Shown here in pieces: positions 25,600 through 36,310 of a stretch of DNA of 64,000 nt (its first letter is position 1; each line of letters starts with the position of its first letter). The notes under the pieces are model-generated. The model was not told the DNA's origin. It searched no databases and saw only the letters and a list, made by a program, of their open reading frames with translations. Made by a program: the position numbers and the translations under genes. The stretch lies in assembly GCA_038373865.1 (NCBI GenBank), contig JAXGGA010002815.1:1-64000 (forward strand), in the 5' to 3' direction. Source of the DNA: Uloborus plumipes. Lineage: Eukaryota; Arthropoda; Arachnida; Araneae; Uloboridae.

Positions 25600-27070
25600 T
25601 TTTTTCACCTGGCCGTACACACACCGGATGGAGACGCATAAAAAACAATCGCATATCTGAAAGTAAGTATATCTTAAAAGCCGGTACCGGCGATTCTTTT
25701 TTTTTCTTTCTTGAAACATTTGCCAAAAGTGGTCTAGCATTAGAATAATCAAGGTCTCCCTTCAAGGACACCGCTCACAAAAAAAGATGCAAAACTTGTT
25801 ATTACTTCTTTTTAAAGCTTGTTATTTACTTTTCTATTACGAAGTAAAGAATCCTTTCGAAATCTGCATAGGTGGCGCAGCTCAAGTGTAAAATTGCTAC
25901 CCAACTCTAAAATACTGTAGCAAGGTTTTAACTTTCGTGACTCTCTAGTGCAGTTATTAATAAAAGTATTATTATTATTATTATTATTTCTTTTAATTTG
26001 AAAATCTGAACGTTGTTATTATGGATAGAGAATTAAAAGATAGCACTTTACGGAACCAAAGTAAACTAGTGGTACGGAACTAAAGGAACTTAAATAACTA
26101 AGTAAAAAAAACTAAAAGAACTCTAAGGTTTCGTGCTTGTCTAAAACTAGTTTTTACTCATAACAAAAGTATCATCTTGTGTATTAAAATTATTATTTAC
26201 TTTTATAATGTTTAAGGAAGATTTTTGTTTTCAAATAGCAATAAATGCAGAAAGATCAGGCACAAAAATACTCTACTCTGCTAAGTAATATATTCGCTAC
26301 TTAAGATCTTGTTTTTATCAAATCTAATTACTAACAAAAATAATTATTTTCTTTACTTTTAAAGAATGCAATTATTAAATTCTGTGAATAAAATAAAATT
26401 TCAATGGAAACTTGAAATGTATACGAGTATTTTAATATAAGTTTTGCCGCTTTATAATTAAAATGAAGCTTAACGTTACGAATATTGGGACGAGGAGGGG
26501 GGAGGAGGTGACTGCATTTTAAAAATTGGAATATTTGCTACATTGTATATTTTAAAGTACAATATGATATGCCACAATGTTACATTATTTGAAATTCGCT
26601 TAATCATTCGTGTAACCTACTTTCTTGTGAATCTGAAATAAAACAAATAAATAAAACAAGATTTGTTAATTTTAAAAAACGACATTTAAAACCAGAGTTA
26701 AAAAGTCAAAAACGAAAACTTCGTAAACGCTGAAAAGTAAAAACTTTTCAGTTATGAGATGGAGAAATGTTTATCGTCCGTCTGTCGCACTTTTTTTTTT
26801 GCTCTATTACCACTTTAAGAATAATTGCTGTAATTTTAAAAATAAAACAAATATTCTTTTGCTTCTGTGTCTAAGTAAATAATCAAGAAGGGGGAAGGGA
26901 ATGCGAGTATTACTATAATGATAAAAATATAATTTTTTTTGCTAAAATCTACTGGATATCGGGAAAGGAAAACAAAGTTTAACAAGCCTTTTTAGCATTT
27001 TTTCTTTTCTATTGGGATGTTTAAGAATAAAAAATTTCCAAGCAGATGATTTTGTTCTAATTATAGGGAA
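25600..27070. other. AT-rich, microsatellites only
   Basis: An ATT run at 25,968-25,987 and a GGA-rich stretch near 26,494. Nothing coding. Confidence 0.5.
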
Positions 27071-27077
27071 ATGAAAG

Positions 27078-27662
27078 CAGTGGTCAAAAGTAGTGCGCTA
27101 CAAGTAGCGAAACTACTGTAGTAGCTAAATTTTTTAGTAGTTTGTAGTGTAGCGCACTACTTTTTAAAAAAGGTAGAGTAGTGAGTAGCGCGATGCAAAA
27201 AATAGTAGTTTGTAGCGATTTCTGGAAACTACTTTTAAATAAAAAAAATAAATAAATAAATGAAAAAAAAAAAGAAGAGAACGAAGGAAAAAAGCAAGGT
27301 GGTTTCTGTGGCGAATATTCGTAAAAATTGTAAAAAAAAAACTAAAAAGGACAAATTTTAGCAAAAAAAAAGGAACAAAAAGGAAAAGTCACAAATAAAT
27401 TCAAAGACAATTCATATTTCTATTCTATATTCGAATGAGGTAATTTCTTAATCTAAACAACTTTTCGAATTTTTTCGGTCGATCCTCAAACGATGTATTT
27501 TTATTTATTTTTTAAGAAGCAGCGAAGTAGCAACTACATTTCAAAAGTAGTGTAGCTCGCTACATTAAAAAAAAGTAGTTGTAGCTGTAGTTAACTACAT
27601 TTATAAGAAAGTAGTTGTATGTGTTGTTCGCTACGAAAAATATGTAGTTTTTCCAACCACTG
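27078..27662. mobile_element. hAT-type MITE, family C, copy 1
   Basis: A 585-bp element with ends CAGTGGTCAAAAGTAG and ...TTTTTCCAACCACTG, flanked by a perfect 8-bp duplication AATGAAAG (27,070-27,077 and 27,663-27,670). Both end regions are crowded with GTAGT, GTAGC and CTAC motifs in both orientations, probably subterminal transposase-binding repeats. Open frames inside are low-complexity and not convincing. Confidence 0.92.
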
Positions 27663-28590
27663 AATGAAAGTTCCTTCTAGATTAAAGTAACTTTATGTGT
27701 AAAACTCATCCAAATTTTGCTTAAATAGAATGATGATTGATGCTGGATTTTAAATTGCTGTGAACAAACTCTCGTAATTTTTTTTTCTTAATTTAATTTG
27801 ATGGCTATAATAAGGAAAATAATACAGGAAACTTTCTATTGACTATATCTTTTTAATTCACCGTTGTAAAAAGGTTAGTAAAGAAACATTGAAGTGATGA
27901 TAGATTCTTAATGTTAGTTTCTAGATTCTAGAGTCTGAAGATCTAAAAATTATGTTTCTATTTATCTCATATACATGCACTGGTGACAATAATGAAACAT
28001 TTCAATCAATTGAGAGAAAAAAGTTATAAATATTGATTTAAAACCGCAATTTAATTCTCTTTTTTTACTTCTAAACTCGCACAGTTATTTTACCAAACTT
28101 AACGTGGAAGCTTATGTTGTAACTAGTAGCAATGTAGTGTAGCAATTTATGCAATCAGTAGCTATTTATCATTAATATGTCACAATTTTGTAGAATTTCT
28201 TTAAAGTTTGAGCTATACAATATTAATATAGACTCCAAAAATCAGTTAACATTTATAATTCTTTGCAAGAATTGTATTTGACAAACATCAATTGAAAATA
28301 CTATTGGGCCAAACGTTGATTTTTTTACCAATACTGTTTTTTTATTATTATTTTTATTTTTAATTTTTGACATTTACCATTAATGTTGCATGTCCGCGAT
28401 ACAAACTCTAAAATATTATTACATGCATTTTATCTCAAAACCCCAAAATGTGGTGCAAAACGTAATGAATATTAACCTTATTTTTCCAAATATAATCCGT
28501 ATATATAAAAGACGCTAGTAGTTTAAAATGCATAAAAATATCTCATAAACACACGAGACACTTCTGTTAGTACCCAGAATCAAAATACAT

Positions 28591-29270
28591 GTTTTAACTC
28601 CAAGCTTCTCGAATGTAGCTATTAATGGGCGGGCAGTGGACCCATTTCTCTGGAACCACGTTTTCAATTTACGCTCTAAATTGCATTCTGAAATGTTAAA
28701 TTATAATAAAGTAAAAACTTTTTTTTTTCTTCTTTATTGAGTCTGCAATCTTAACGCGTGAATAATAATAATGTTGCAAACAAAGCGTTTCTTTTTGTTT
28801 CTCGCATTAATTACCGCGTTTTTGTGTGTTTTTAATAACTTTATCGACATTATATGTACAATTAATTAAGTTCCAATAATAATAACCTTTTACTAACATT
28901 TAGTTTTTTCAATGTATTGTTGTTTTATGAATTTTTATGTTTTGACTCCAAGCTTCTTCGAATGTAGCTATTAATGGGCGGGAAGTGAACCCATTTCTCT
29001 GGAACCACGTTTTCAATTTACGCTCTAAATTGCATTCTGAAATGTTAAATTATAATAAAGAAAAAACTTTTTTTTTTCTCCGTTGAGTCTGCAATCTTAA
29101 CGCATGAATAATAATAATAATAATGTTGCAAACAAAACGTTTCTTTTTGTTTCTCGTATTAACTACCGTATTTTTAATAACTTTATCGGAATTATATGTA
29201 CAATTAATTAAGTTCAAATAATAATAACATTTTAGTACTGTTTTTTTAATGTATTGTTTCACGTATTTTT
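28591..29270. repeat. Tandem duplication, 348-bp unit
   Basis: Units start at 28,591 and 28,939 (CTCCAAGCTTCTYCGAATG, then CTATTAATGGGCGGG) and stay highly similar for more than 300 bp. A diverged partial third copy, from the T run to AAACGTTTCTTT, lies at 33,462-33,565. Confidence 0.88.
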
Positions 29271-30448
29271 ATATAGCTGCAAGCAAGAGTTCACTGTTTG
29301 TCATTGATAGATTTAATTTATTTTACTGTGTATGAACTTAAACTGTTTGAATTAGTCCAAAAAATTTAAACATTCTAGTTGGATATACTTTTTTAAATTC
29401 TGTTACTAAAGTATTATTTTATGTTTATTAACTATTCGTAGAGCAGACCTGGTTATAATTTTTCATTTTTAAAGTATCTTTCTGACATTTAAAATGCGTG
29501 CATAATGAAGGTGTATACTGTATGTAAAACTAATATTCAAGTTGATCATTTATGGTTTCATCAATTATTTATTCCTTAAACTCAATAGTAGAATAATTTG
29601 TATTTTGTTTAATAATTCAGTTATTTTATTTTGTCAAATTTAAGTTAGCTTCATTTTTATGTCCCAAGACATTTCTGTCTACAGATATTTATTTAGCTTT
29701 GTTCATTATTTTATTTACTTTAAAAAATATCACAAGGTATACATTTGCTCGTTATGCGTTTACTTGTTGTACGTTTTAAAATCATACTTATTGCATGAAA
29801 TGTTGATATGAGGAAAGTCAACAAATGTAGAATGACAGATTTTTTGTGTTATACAAGCATTTATTTACTAGCTGTATCAATACATCTCTTTTTATATTAT
29901 TTAAAACTATTTTTATACAAGTGTTTTGACTCTTTTTAGTTTTTATGTTTTTATACGAAGACTTCGCGTTGGGAGAAAAATCTGAATCATCGTTAATTGA
30001 ACAGTTGTTATCACTAATTTTGTTATTTTTATTTGTAATCTAAGAGAGAGTTCTAAATGTAAGAGTTCTGAAAATAATATGTTTTGATCGTAAGTTGATT
30101 ATTTAAATATACATATTAAATGATTAAGCAATGTTTCCCCCCCCCCCTTTTATATTTTTACTCTCGCAATGAAACGATGGTTATGTTCACTTGAGTGCTA
30201 AGCAATAATTTATCATTGCTCAGTATATTTTCTAAGTTTAATATCACATCAAATGAATAACACATTAATAATTCCGAAGTTATAATGTGTACATTTAAAC
30301 TGCGGAAATAGTAATAAAAAGAAAGCAGTTGTTTGTTATAATTGAGGTAGTTATCTTCTAATTCATTGGTTTATCCGATGTTTAAAACAAAAATAATATA
30401 TATATTTATCCCAGTACTACCATGGCTGCAGACTCGAAGGGTCGAAAT

Positions 30449-31308
30449 CAGTGGTCGGAAGTAGTGTGCTACAAGTAGCGAAACTACTTTAGTATCTACA
30501 TTTTTAGTAGTTTGCAATGTAGTGCACTACTTTTTTTTTTTTTTTTTTTTTTTTTTTAAGTAGAGTAGTGAGTAGCGCGATACAAACAAATAGTAGCTTG
30601 TAACTATTTCTGAAAACTACTTTTAAATTTGTAATTGAAAAAAAAAATGAATGAAAAAATTTGAAAAACAAGAGAGAAAGAAAAAAATTCTTTCGAATCT
30701 GGTTTAATCGAATCTGATAGGTGCAAATCTTGCACGAAAGCACCAGCGGACGCAATAAGAAATAAGAACTATAAAAATGTGAGATGATCTCAAATACATC
30801 ATTTTGACGCCATACATTCTATCTGTTTGACGTCATTGGTTTAGTTGGCATCATAATTTTCATATTCCTACAAAAAAATTTCATAATCTTAAACATTTCC
30901 TGACAAGAAATTATTAGAAATTTTAAGGTTAAATTTTTCCAATCTTTCAACTTTTGAATTCTATCTTGCGGCGAATGTTAATAAAATTGCGAAAAAGAAT
31001 TCTTAAAAGGAAAAATTAGCAAAAAAAAAAGGAAAAAAAAGACAAATGCCTAGAAATACTCCGTGTCCAAATAAGTTAATTTATTAATCTAAACCACTTT
31101 TAGATTTTCTTCGGTCAATCCTCAAACGCTGTGTGCTTTTTATTCAAATTATTTTTTTTAAAAGCAGCGAAGTAGCGACAACATTTCAAAAGTAGTTTGT
31201 AGTTGCTACATTTTAAAAAAGTAGTTGTAGCTGTAGTTAACTACAATTATTACTAAGTAGTTGTAGTTGTAGTCCGCTATAAACGAAATGCAGTTTTTCT
31301 AACCGCTG
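30449..31308. mobile_element. hAT-type MITE, family C, copy 2
   Basis: An 860-bp relative of the copy at 27,078, with ends CAGTGGTCGGAAGTAG and ...CTAACCGCTG and flanks GTCGAAAT (30,441-30,448) and GTCGAAAG (31,309-31,316), 7 of 8 matching. A long T run lies near 30,531. The same GTAGT/CTAC crowding occurs near each end. Confidence 0.88.
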
Positions 31309-31316
31309 GTCGAAAG

Positions 31317-32559
31317 TGACCGACTGTGAATTTGGGACTTTTAAAATCTTAGACTCCTGACTTTTTTTACTTCAAAATTAGTCCGAAAGTAGCCCTTAAG
31401 TACTTAAGATATACTTAAATTTACTTCTTAAGTACGCTAAAAATACAGTAGTGCTACTGAATGAGGGAAATTAACAGGAAAGGTGATTTTATCCCTTAAA
31501 GACAGGTATCCCTTTTTCGGAGGTGTACGAATTAATACATGCAAATTATTAACTCAGCATAATTTTTAATAAACTTAAATTTTTAACATTTAAAGTCAAA
31601 TACTGAAAAAGTTTCTTACATAGTTCTAATAAGACGTAGCGTTATTTAAAATTTATTCTTTTAACTATTAAAATTTTATCGAAAAATTAAAAATTTCAAG
31701 ACTCTGAAACTTTTACAACTATTACTGTTTATACTATATTACTGTATAACTATTACTGCTAAGTAATTTATTGCATGACCTTGTTATGTAATTTACAATG
31801 CAACGTAAGTTACAAGTAGTGTTCATGTTTCAAGGTTTCCATGTTGAGTTTGTCATGGGGTGTGCTATTCGTCGGCACTAGGCCTACATGAATAAACTGA
31901 TGAGAGAAGATTGCTTCTTTATGTATCAAACTTTCACCGCTTTTTAGACAAGAGATGGACATTAAATTCTAGCTAATTTAATATTTCCTATTCATCTTTT
32001 GTACGCGTTTTTTTTTTTTTTTTTTAATTTCCTTATTGCTTTTGATTTTTTGTAATATTTTTTTTCTGTGACTGTCCCTTAAATCGAGTGGTCCTACTTT
32101 TAGAGTCTAGTGAATGTCTCAGTTTTGAAAGATATTTGTTGAGTTAATGTCCGCAAACAGCAGTATGCATAACTTATATCCGCCCTGATGACAGTTGACA
32201 GATAATACAGGGTTCAAGAATATTTTATTATACTTATGTACACGAACATAATCAAACATAACTAGCAACTTCGTAGCTTACATAATAACATATCACCACC
32301 GATACAGTTAACTTGTATTTATAGCATGATTATTTGCATATTTGTCTTCAGTTCAGTTCAAACAGTGGTATCTTACACACTAAATAAAAATATGCAAATA
32401 AAAATTTTCAACTAAATGTACGTTCGAAATAAATAATTGTAACAATGTTGTTACGAGAAAAAAGTAGCGAGTTCAGGTGTCTCTTAAAGGAAGTAATTTT
32501 GTAGTTTTACTTATTGCAGCCAAATTACTAAATTACAATTTATTAGACGTCACTATACA
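31317..32559. other. AT-rich, no supported gene
   Basis: A T run near 32,010. No repeats with readable ends. Confidence 0.5.
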
Positions 32560-32561
32560 TA

Positions 32562-32732
32562 CACTTGAACCTCGTTAAAACGAATTCCAAAGGGTCTTAT
32601 AAATCAGTTCTTTACCGTAGTACTCTTCCGAAAAACAGTACACTGAAAACCCTAAGGCGGGAATCGGATAATGTAGATCGTCTTAGCAGTAAGTTGCTTT
32701 AAACATGTGTGATTTAACGAAGTTGAACCGTG
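32562..32732. mobile_element. Pogo/Tigger-like MITE (171 bp)
   Basis: CACTTGAACCTCGTTAAAAC at the left end and the complement of the sequence ending GAAGTTGAACCGTG at the right, flanked by TA (32,560-32,561 and 32,733-32,734). TTGAACCTCGTTA-type ends are usual in pogo-like elements. It is related to the fragment at 49,111. Confidence 0.7.
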
Positions 32733-33461
32733 TATGCTTTACTCTTTAAAAAATGTATGAGACTTAACGAAGTATGCAGAATTATTTGAAATGAAAAAAT
32801 GAATACAATTAAGCCCCGTCAATTTAAAATTGTGTTGCTTTGTTACAGACATCATAAACGAAACTTATTTACTAACATAAAAAACTTTTCAAAACTATCG
32901 CTTGACGCAGCATAGCCTATTAAGGTTCTTGCGCCAAAACACCCTATATAATCAACCAACAACCAAAAAAAATTATCTTTTTCAAAAAAGTACTAAATAA
33001 CAGATTCGTAAACAAATTTTTCTTACAATCATCGAACTCGAAATATTTCATTACACATAAAAGATTACTTTACAATTTCACTTAAGACTTCTTGACTCAA
33101 TACTTACATTCAAATATGCGAAGAAAAGAGCAATGGCGGAGTTTGTTGTTTTAAGTGTCGCTGACTCACAGCTGGGTACATATATTTATCTTGGTATGAT
33201 TAATGGTATGTAAATATGGAAATAGTGAATGTTAGGCGGTAACCCGATGCTCGTTGTTATCTGTCTGGAGCATAAAAATGCGAAAAGAATCGAGTTCGGT
33301 AATCAGGGATCAAATGATTCTTTAAATCATTCAAGTCTTTTACTATAAAGCTTTTTAAATGATTCTGAGCTTTGATTTTCAAGGATTTAGTTAAAATATT
33401 TATGTTTGTTTTCATAATTATGAGTGGTTAAATTCTTTGTTATTGTTGTACTCAGACTATT

Positions 33462-33565
33462 GTTTTAAGAATTTTTTTTTTCTTTCTTCATTGAGACTGC
33501 AAACTAAACGGGTGAACAATACTAATGAAGTAAACAAAAACGTTTCTTTAATTACTGCACTTTGA
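33462..33565. repeat. Dispersed fragment of the 348-bp repeat
   Basis: The order of motifs (T run, CTTCATTGAGACTGCAA, GGGTGAACAATA, AAACGTTTCTTT) matches the middle of the 28,591 unit. Confidence 0.6.
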
Positions 33566-35077
33566 GTTTGTGAATTTCATTTTCTTTACTTTACTTTTCT
33601 TTTTCTTTCGTTTTTTTAGAAAAGCGAAAGTTCATTACTTCATAATTTATTCTTTAAAAAAATGTATTGCGTGCTATTTTTTTTCTTTCGTATATGTTTC
33701 AAGATAAAATATATTAGTTAAAACAAATTCGAACTGTTGCTTTAGAATTTTGTAAACTTTCAAAATAGTACCTTTGTAAAGACATTTTTATCGATTTTAG
33801 GAAAAATCTGGTCCGCTTATTTACAATATTAAATAAATCAAAAATATTAATAAAATTACATTACCCTTCAGAATTTAAACAATCTGAAGCTAAATTTTTA
33901 TTATGTAACTTCAAAAATGCAGTGTCTTTTCCTGTTTTCGGAAGTTTAATTTTAGATGCAAGCCATTTTAATACTCAAGAATGTGTCTGCTGTTTTTATC
34001 ACTCAATGTATAAAATCAAATAAATAATAATTAAGGTAACTTACCTATTAAAAGTAAACCATTACGAGGTAATACTAATTATCAATAATGTTTTTGACTT
34101 GAATCGAAATTTAAAAATCTGTGAATAGAATAACGTCAAACATTATATTTCAGCTGCTAAAAAACCAAGTGTTAACTAATTTTATTTTGTATCTTGATAG
34201 CATAACAATATTTTAGCATACGTCGTTTGACAAAGTACTGCGCTTATTTATTTTAAGAAGCAGGATAATGTTATAACACCAATTTTGTTTTCTTAATATC
34301 TAACTTACGTTAACTGAGACATTGAATATATTCAGAGCAATTAAATATACTACATGAAAATCTTCCGCAAAGTTTTAAAATTATATTATGCTTATTAGTT
34401 TATCATGAACTTTATGTGTTACATTTCTCATCCAACAGCAACAAAAAATATATCAATGCGCCGAAACTGCAAAAAGCAAAAAAAAAAAAAAAAAGTCAAT
34501 TTTACTATGTATGGTTTGAAAAAAATTGCCTGTAGTTTTCTGAAACAAATTTATCAACAATTCTATTAATTTTAATTAAAATAATAAATAAATAAATAAA
34601 GCACAAAATTTTTTAATCCCTTCAATATATTTTAATCAAATTTTGGATAATATCCTAATTCACTTCAAAACTTTTCGAGAGCCGCACAATGAAAAAGAAC
34701 TGATTGAATTCGTTCAAGAAAGTTGCCCCTTATTTTCCGCAAACTATTTTCCCAGTAGCAGAAGGAGGAAATAGTTGTACAGGGGGAACCCGATGCATGA
34801 TAAAGAAAGAAACTTTCAGGAACCTGTTTCTATCGTCTTAGTCATTTTCATTTTGACAGTACGTTTTTAAAAGGCTACATGCTTCACTACATACTTTTTG
34901 CTCGTATGCGCTTTACGAAAACAATCACATTTTATTATTATAATTTTTAAAGTTTAAGCCATTAATTAAAGTCTCTTTTTAAAATTTAAACATTGTTAGT
35001 ATCGTTCAGTTTGTAGTTAATATTTTTTATCTTTTTTATCTTATTACTTGCTTTTTATTTGTTTGCTTTCATGCATG
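33566..35077. other. AT-rich, no supported gene
   Basis: An A run near 34,478 and an AATA-rich stretch near 34,585. Nothing else seen. Confidence 0.5.
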
Positions 35078-35170
35078 TGCAACACTTACTTTGATAACGC
35101 AGTGAGTAACCGCCTCTAAGCAAGGGCTAAGGCAGGAACATGCAATACACCGCCAACTCGTTCATTTCGA

Positions 35171-35214
35171 TCCATGGACTGCAGTTTTAGACTTATTATG
35201 CCCTTATCAGCATG
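35171..35214 (-). ncRNA. Degenerate hammerhead ribozyme copy
   Basis: Read on the minus strand, this left-arm sequence repeats the layout of the + strand ribozyme (CCATG, core, GGGC, ATAATAA, stem II 3' strand, stem III, CATGG). The core reads CTGATAA instead of CTGATGA (G8 changed to A), the GAAA box reads AAAA (G12 changed to A), and the 3' strand of stem II is GTCT. G8 and G12 are catalytic in hammerheads, so this copy should be inactive. Confidence 0.7.
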
Positions 35215-35257
35215 GAATAAGAGGATTTTTTGCCTCCAACTCGTTTACTTTCGTTAC

Positions 35258-35301
35258 CCATGCTGATGAGGGCATAATAAGCCCGAAACTGCAGTCCATG
35301 G
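35258..35301 (+). ncRNA. Hammerhead ribozyme, type I, complete core
   Basis: All conserved parts are in place. Stem I 5' strand CCATG is at 35,258-35,262, then CTGATGA at 35,263-35,269. Stem II is GGGC (35,270-35,273) pairing with GCCC (35,281-35,284) across the loop ATAATAA. GAAA follows at 35,285-35,288. Stem III is very short: A-U, C-G and U-A pairs closing a 2-nt loop (35,288-35,295). C17 at 35,296 completes the GTC cleavage triplet, and stem I closes with CATGG (35,297-35,301), which pairs perfectly with CCATG. Predicted self-cleavage is between 35,296 and 35,297. A two-nucleotide stem III loop is typical of retroelement hammerheads, which often work best as dimers. Activity is inferred. 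Confidence 0.85.
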
Positions 35302-36310
35302 ATCAAAATGAACGATTTGGCGGTTTATTGCAACTTACTTTGATATTCTTTTTAAAAAATACTTTTATATTCATTTATTACTTAACGCAATTCAAACAAG
35401 TTTACCGGGAAATTGAAGCTTTCTTCACATTGATTGAACCTAATGATGATTTTTATGCATCGGCGTAATGCTGTCAAATCCTTTTCTAATGCTAATAGAG
35501 CTCTATTGAACCATCTACGTTTGTTGTGTTCCGAGCTTTCGTCGAAATAAGAAATATTGCACATCATAAGTACTCAACTCAAAGAAAGTATTCATAATCG
35601 TTAAAGAAGTTTGAAAAATAAGAAAAAATCCACTTAATTCTCTAAACTGAAAGTATTTTTTCTGAAAACAACTCCATTTCGCATTGTTTTCAGTTTTACT
35701 TTTCCAAGTTTAGCTATCTAACATGGATATCTTTAATTATATGGATATCTATGTTTCAAAAGCCAAATGACGGTTAATAGGGAAGTATTTGATAAATGTC
35801 TTTAGACATAAAATTGCTTACATATCTATCCAAACCCAAATGATGTCAGCATTGATCAATCTTACATACCATTTTTGCAGAAGGAAAAAACTAAGTAAAA
35901 CTTCTCAATTGAGCATGCAATAAGATCAACATAAATCATTTATAGAAAACATTCCTTAAACAACGAACATTCGAAACTTGGGTCGTGTCCTGACATAAAC
36001 TACATAACCCTGCTTGAATATTAACCGAACGCTGGTTAATATAAAACATCACGTCATTAAGAATACATCCTTTTAAACAATCCTCTACCGTTCCAGCTAC
36101 TATCCTTTTCCAAGACTTTCGCCTCAGTACACAACAAGACGATGGCAAAACATGCCCTGCCTTGGCTCTAACTTCCTGTCATCGGATATGTCTATCTGTC
36201 CATCCGTCGCATGGTCACGATATTCCAGGTAGTCACGCAACCCTCCCTCACTTTTGCTCGTCCTCGCATATATGAGGGGACTGTTTATTTGTCATGCTTG
36301 TGTAATGTAT

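Larger units (their letters stand above)
35141..35332. mobile_element. Foldback carrying two hammerhead ribozyme copies (Penelope-like relic)
   Basis: Two arms of about 79 bp (35,141-35,219 and 35,254-35,332) are near-identical in inverted orientation around a 34-bp loop. Each arm contains a hammerhead ribozyme sequence: complete on the + strand (right arm), mutated on the - strand (left arm). Hammerheads of this small type I form are known from Penelope-like retroelements and retrozymes, so I read the foldback as two head-to-head terminal fragments of such an element. No reverse transcriptase is present. The flanks share CTTACTTTGATA (35,085-35,096 and 35,334-35,345), possibly a target duplication, though its distance from the left arm leaves the left boundary uncertain. 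Confidence 0.7.
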
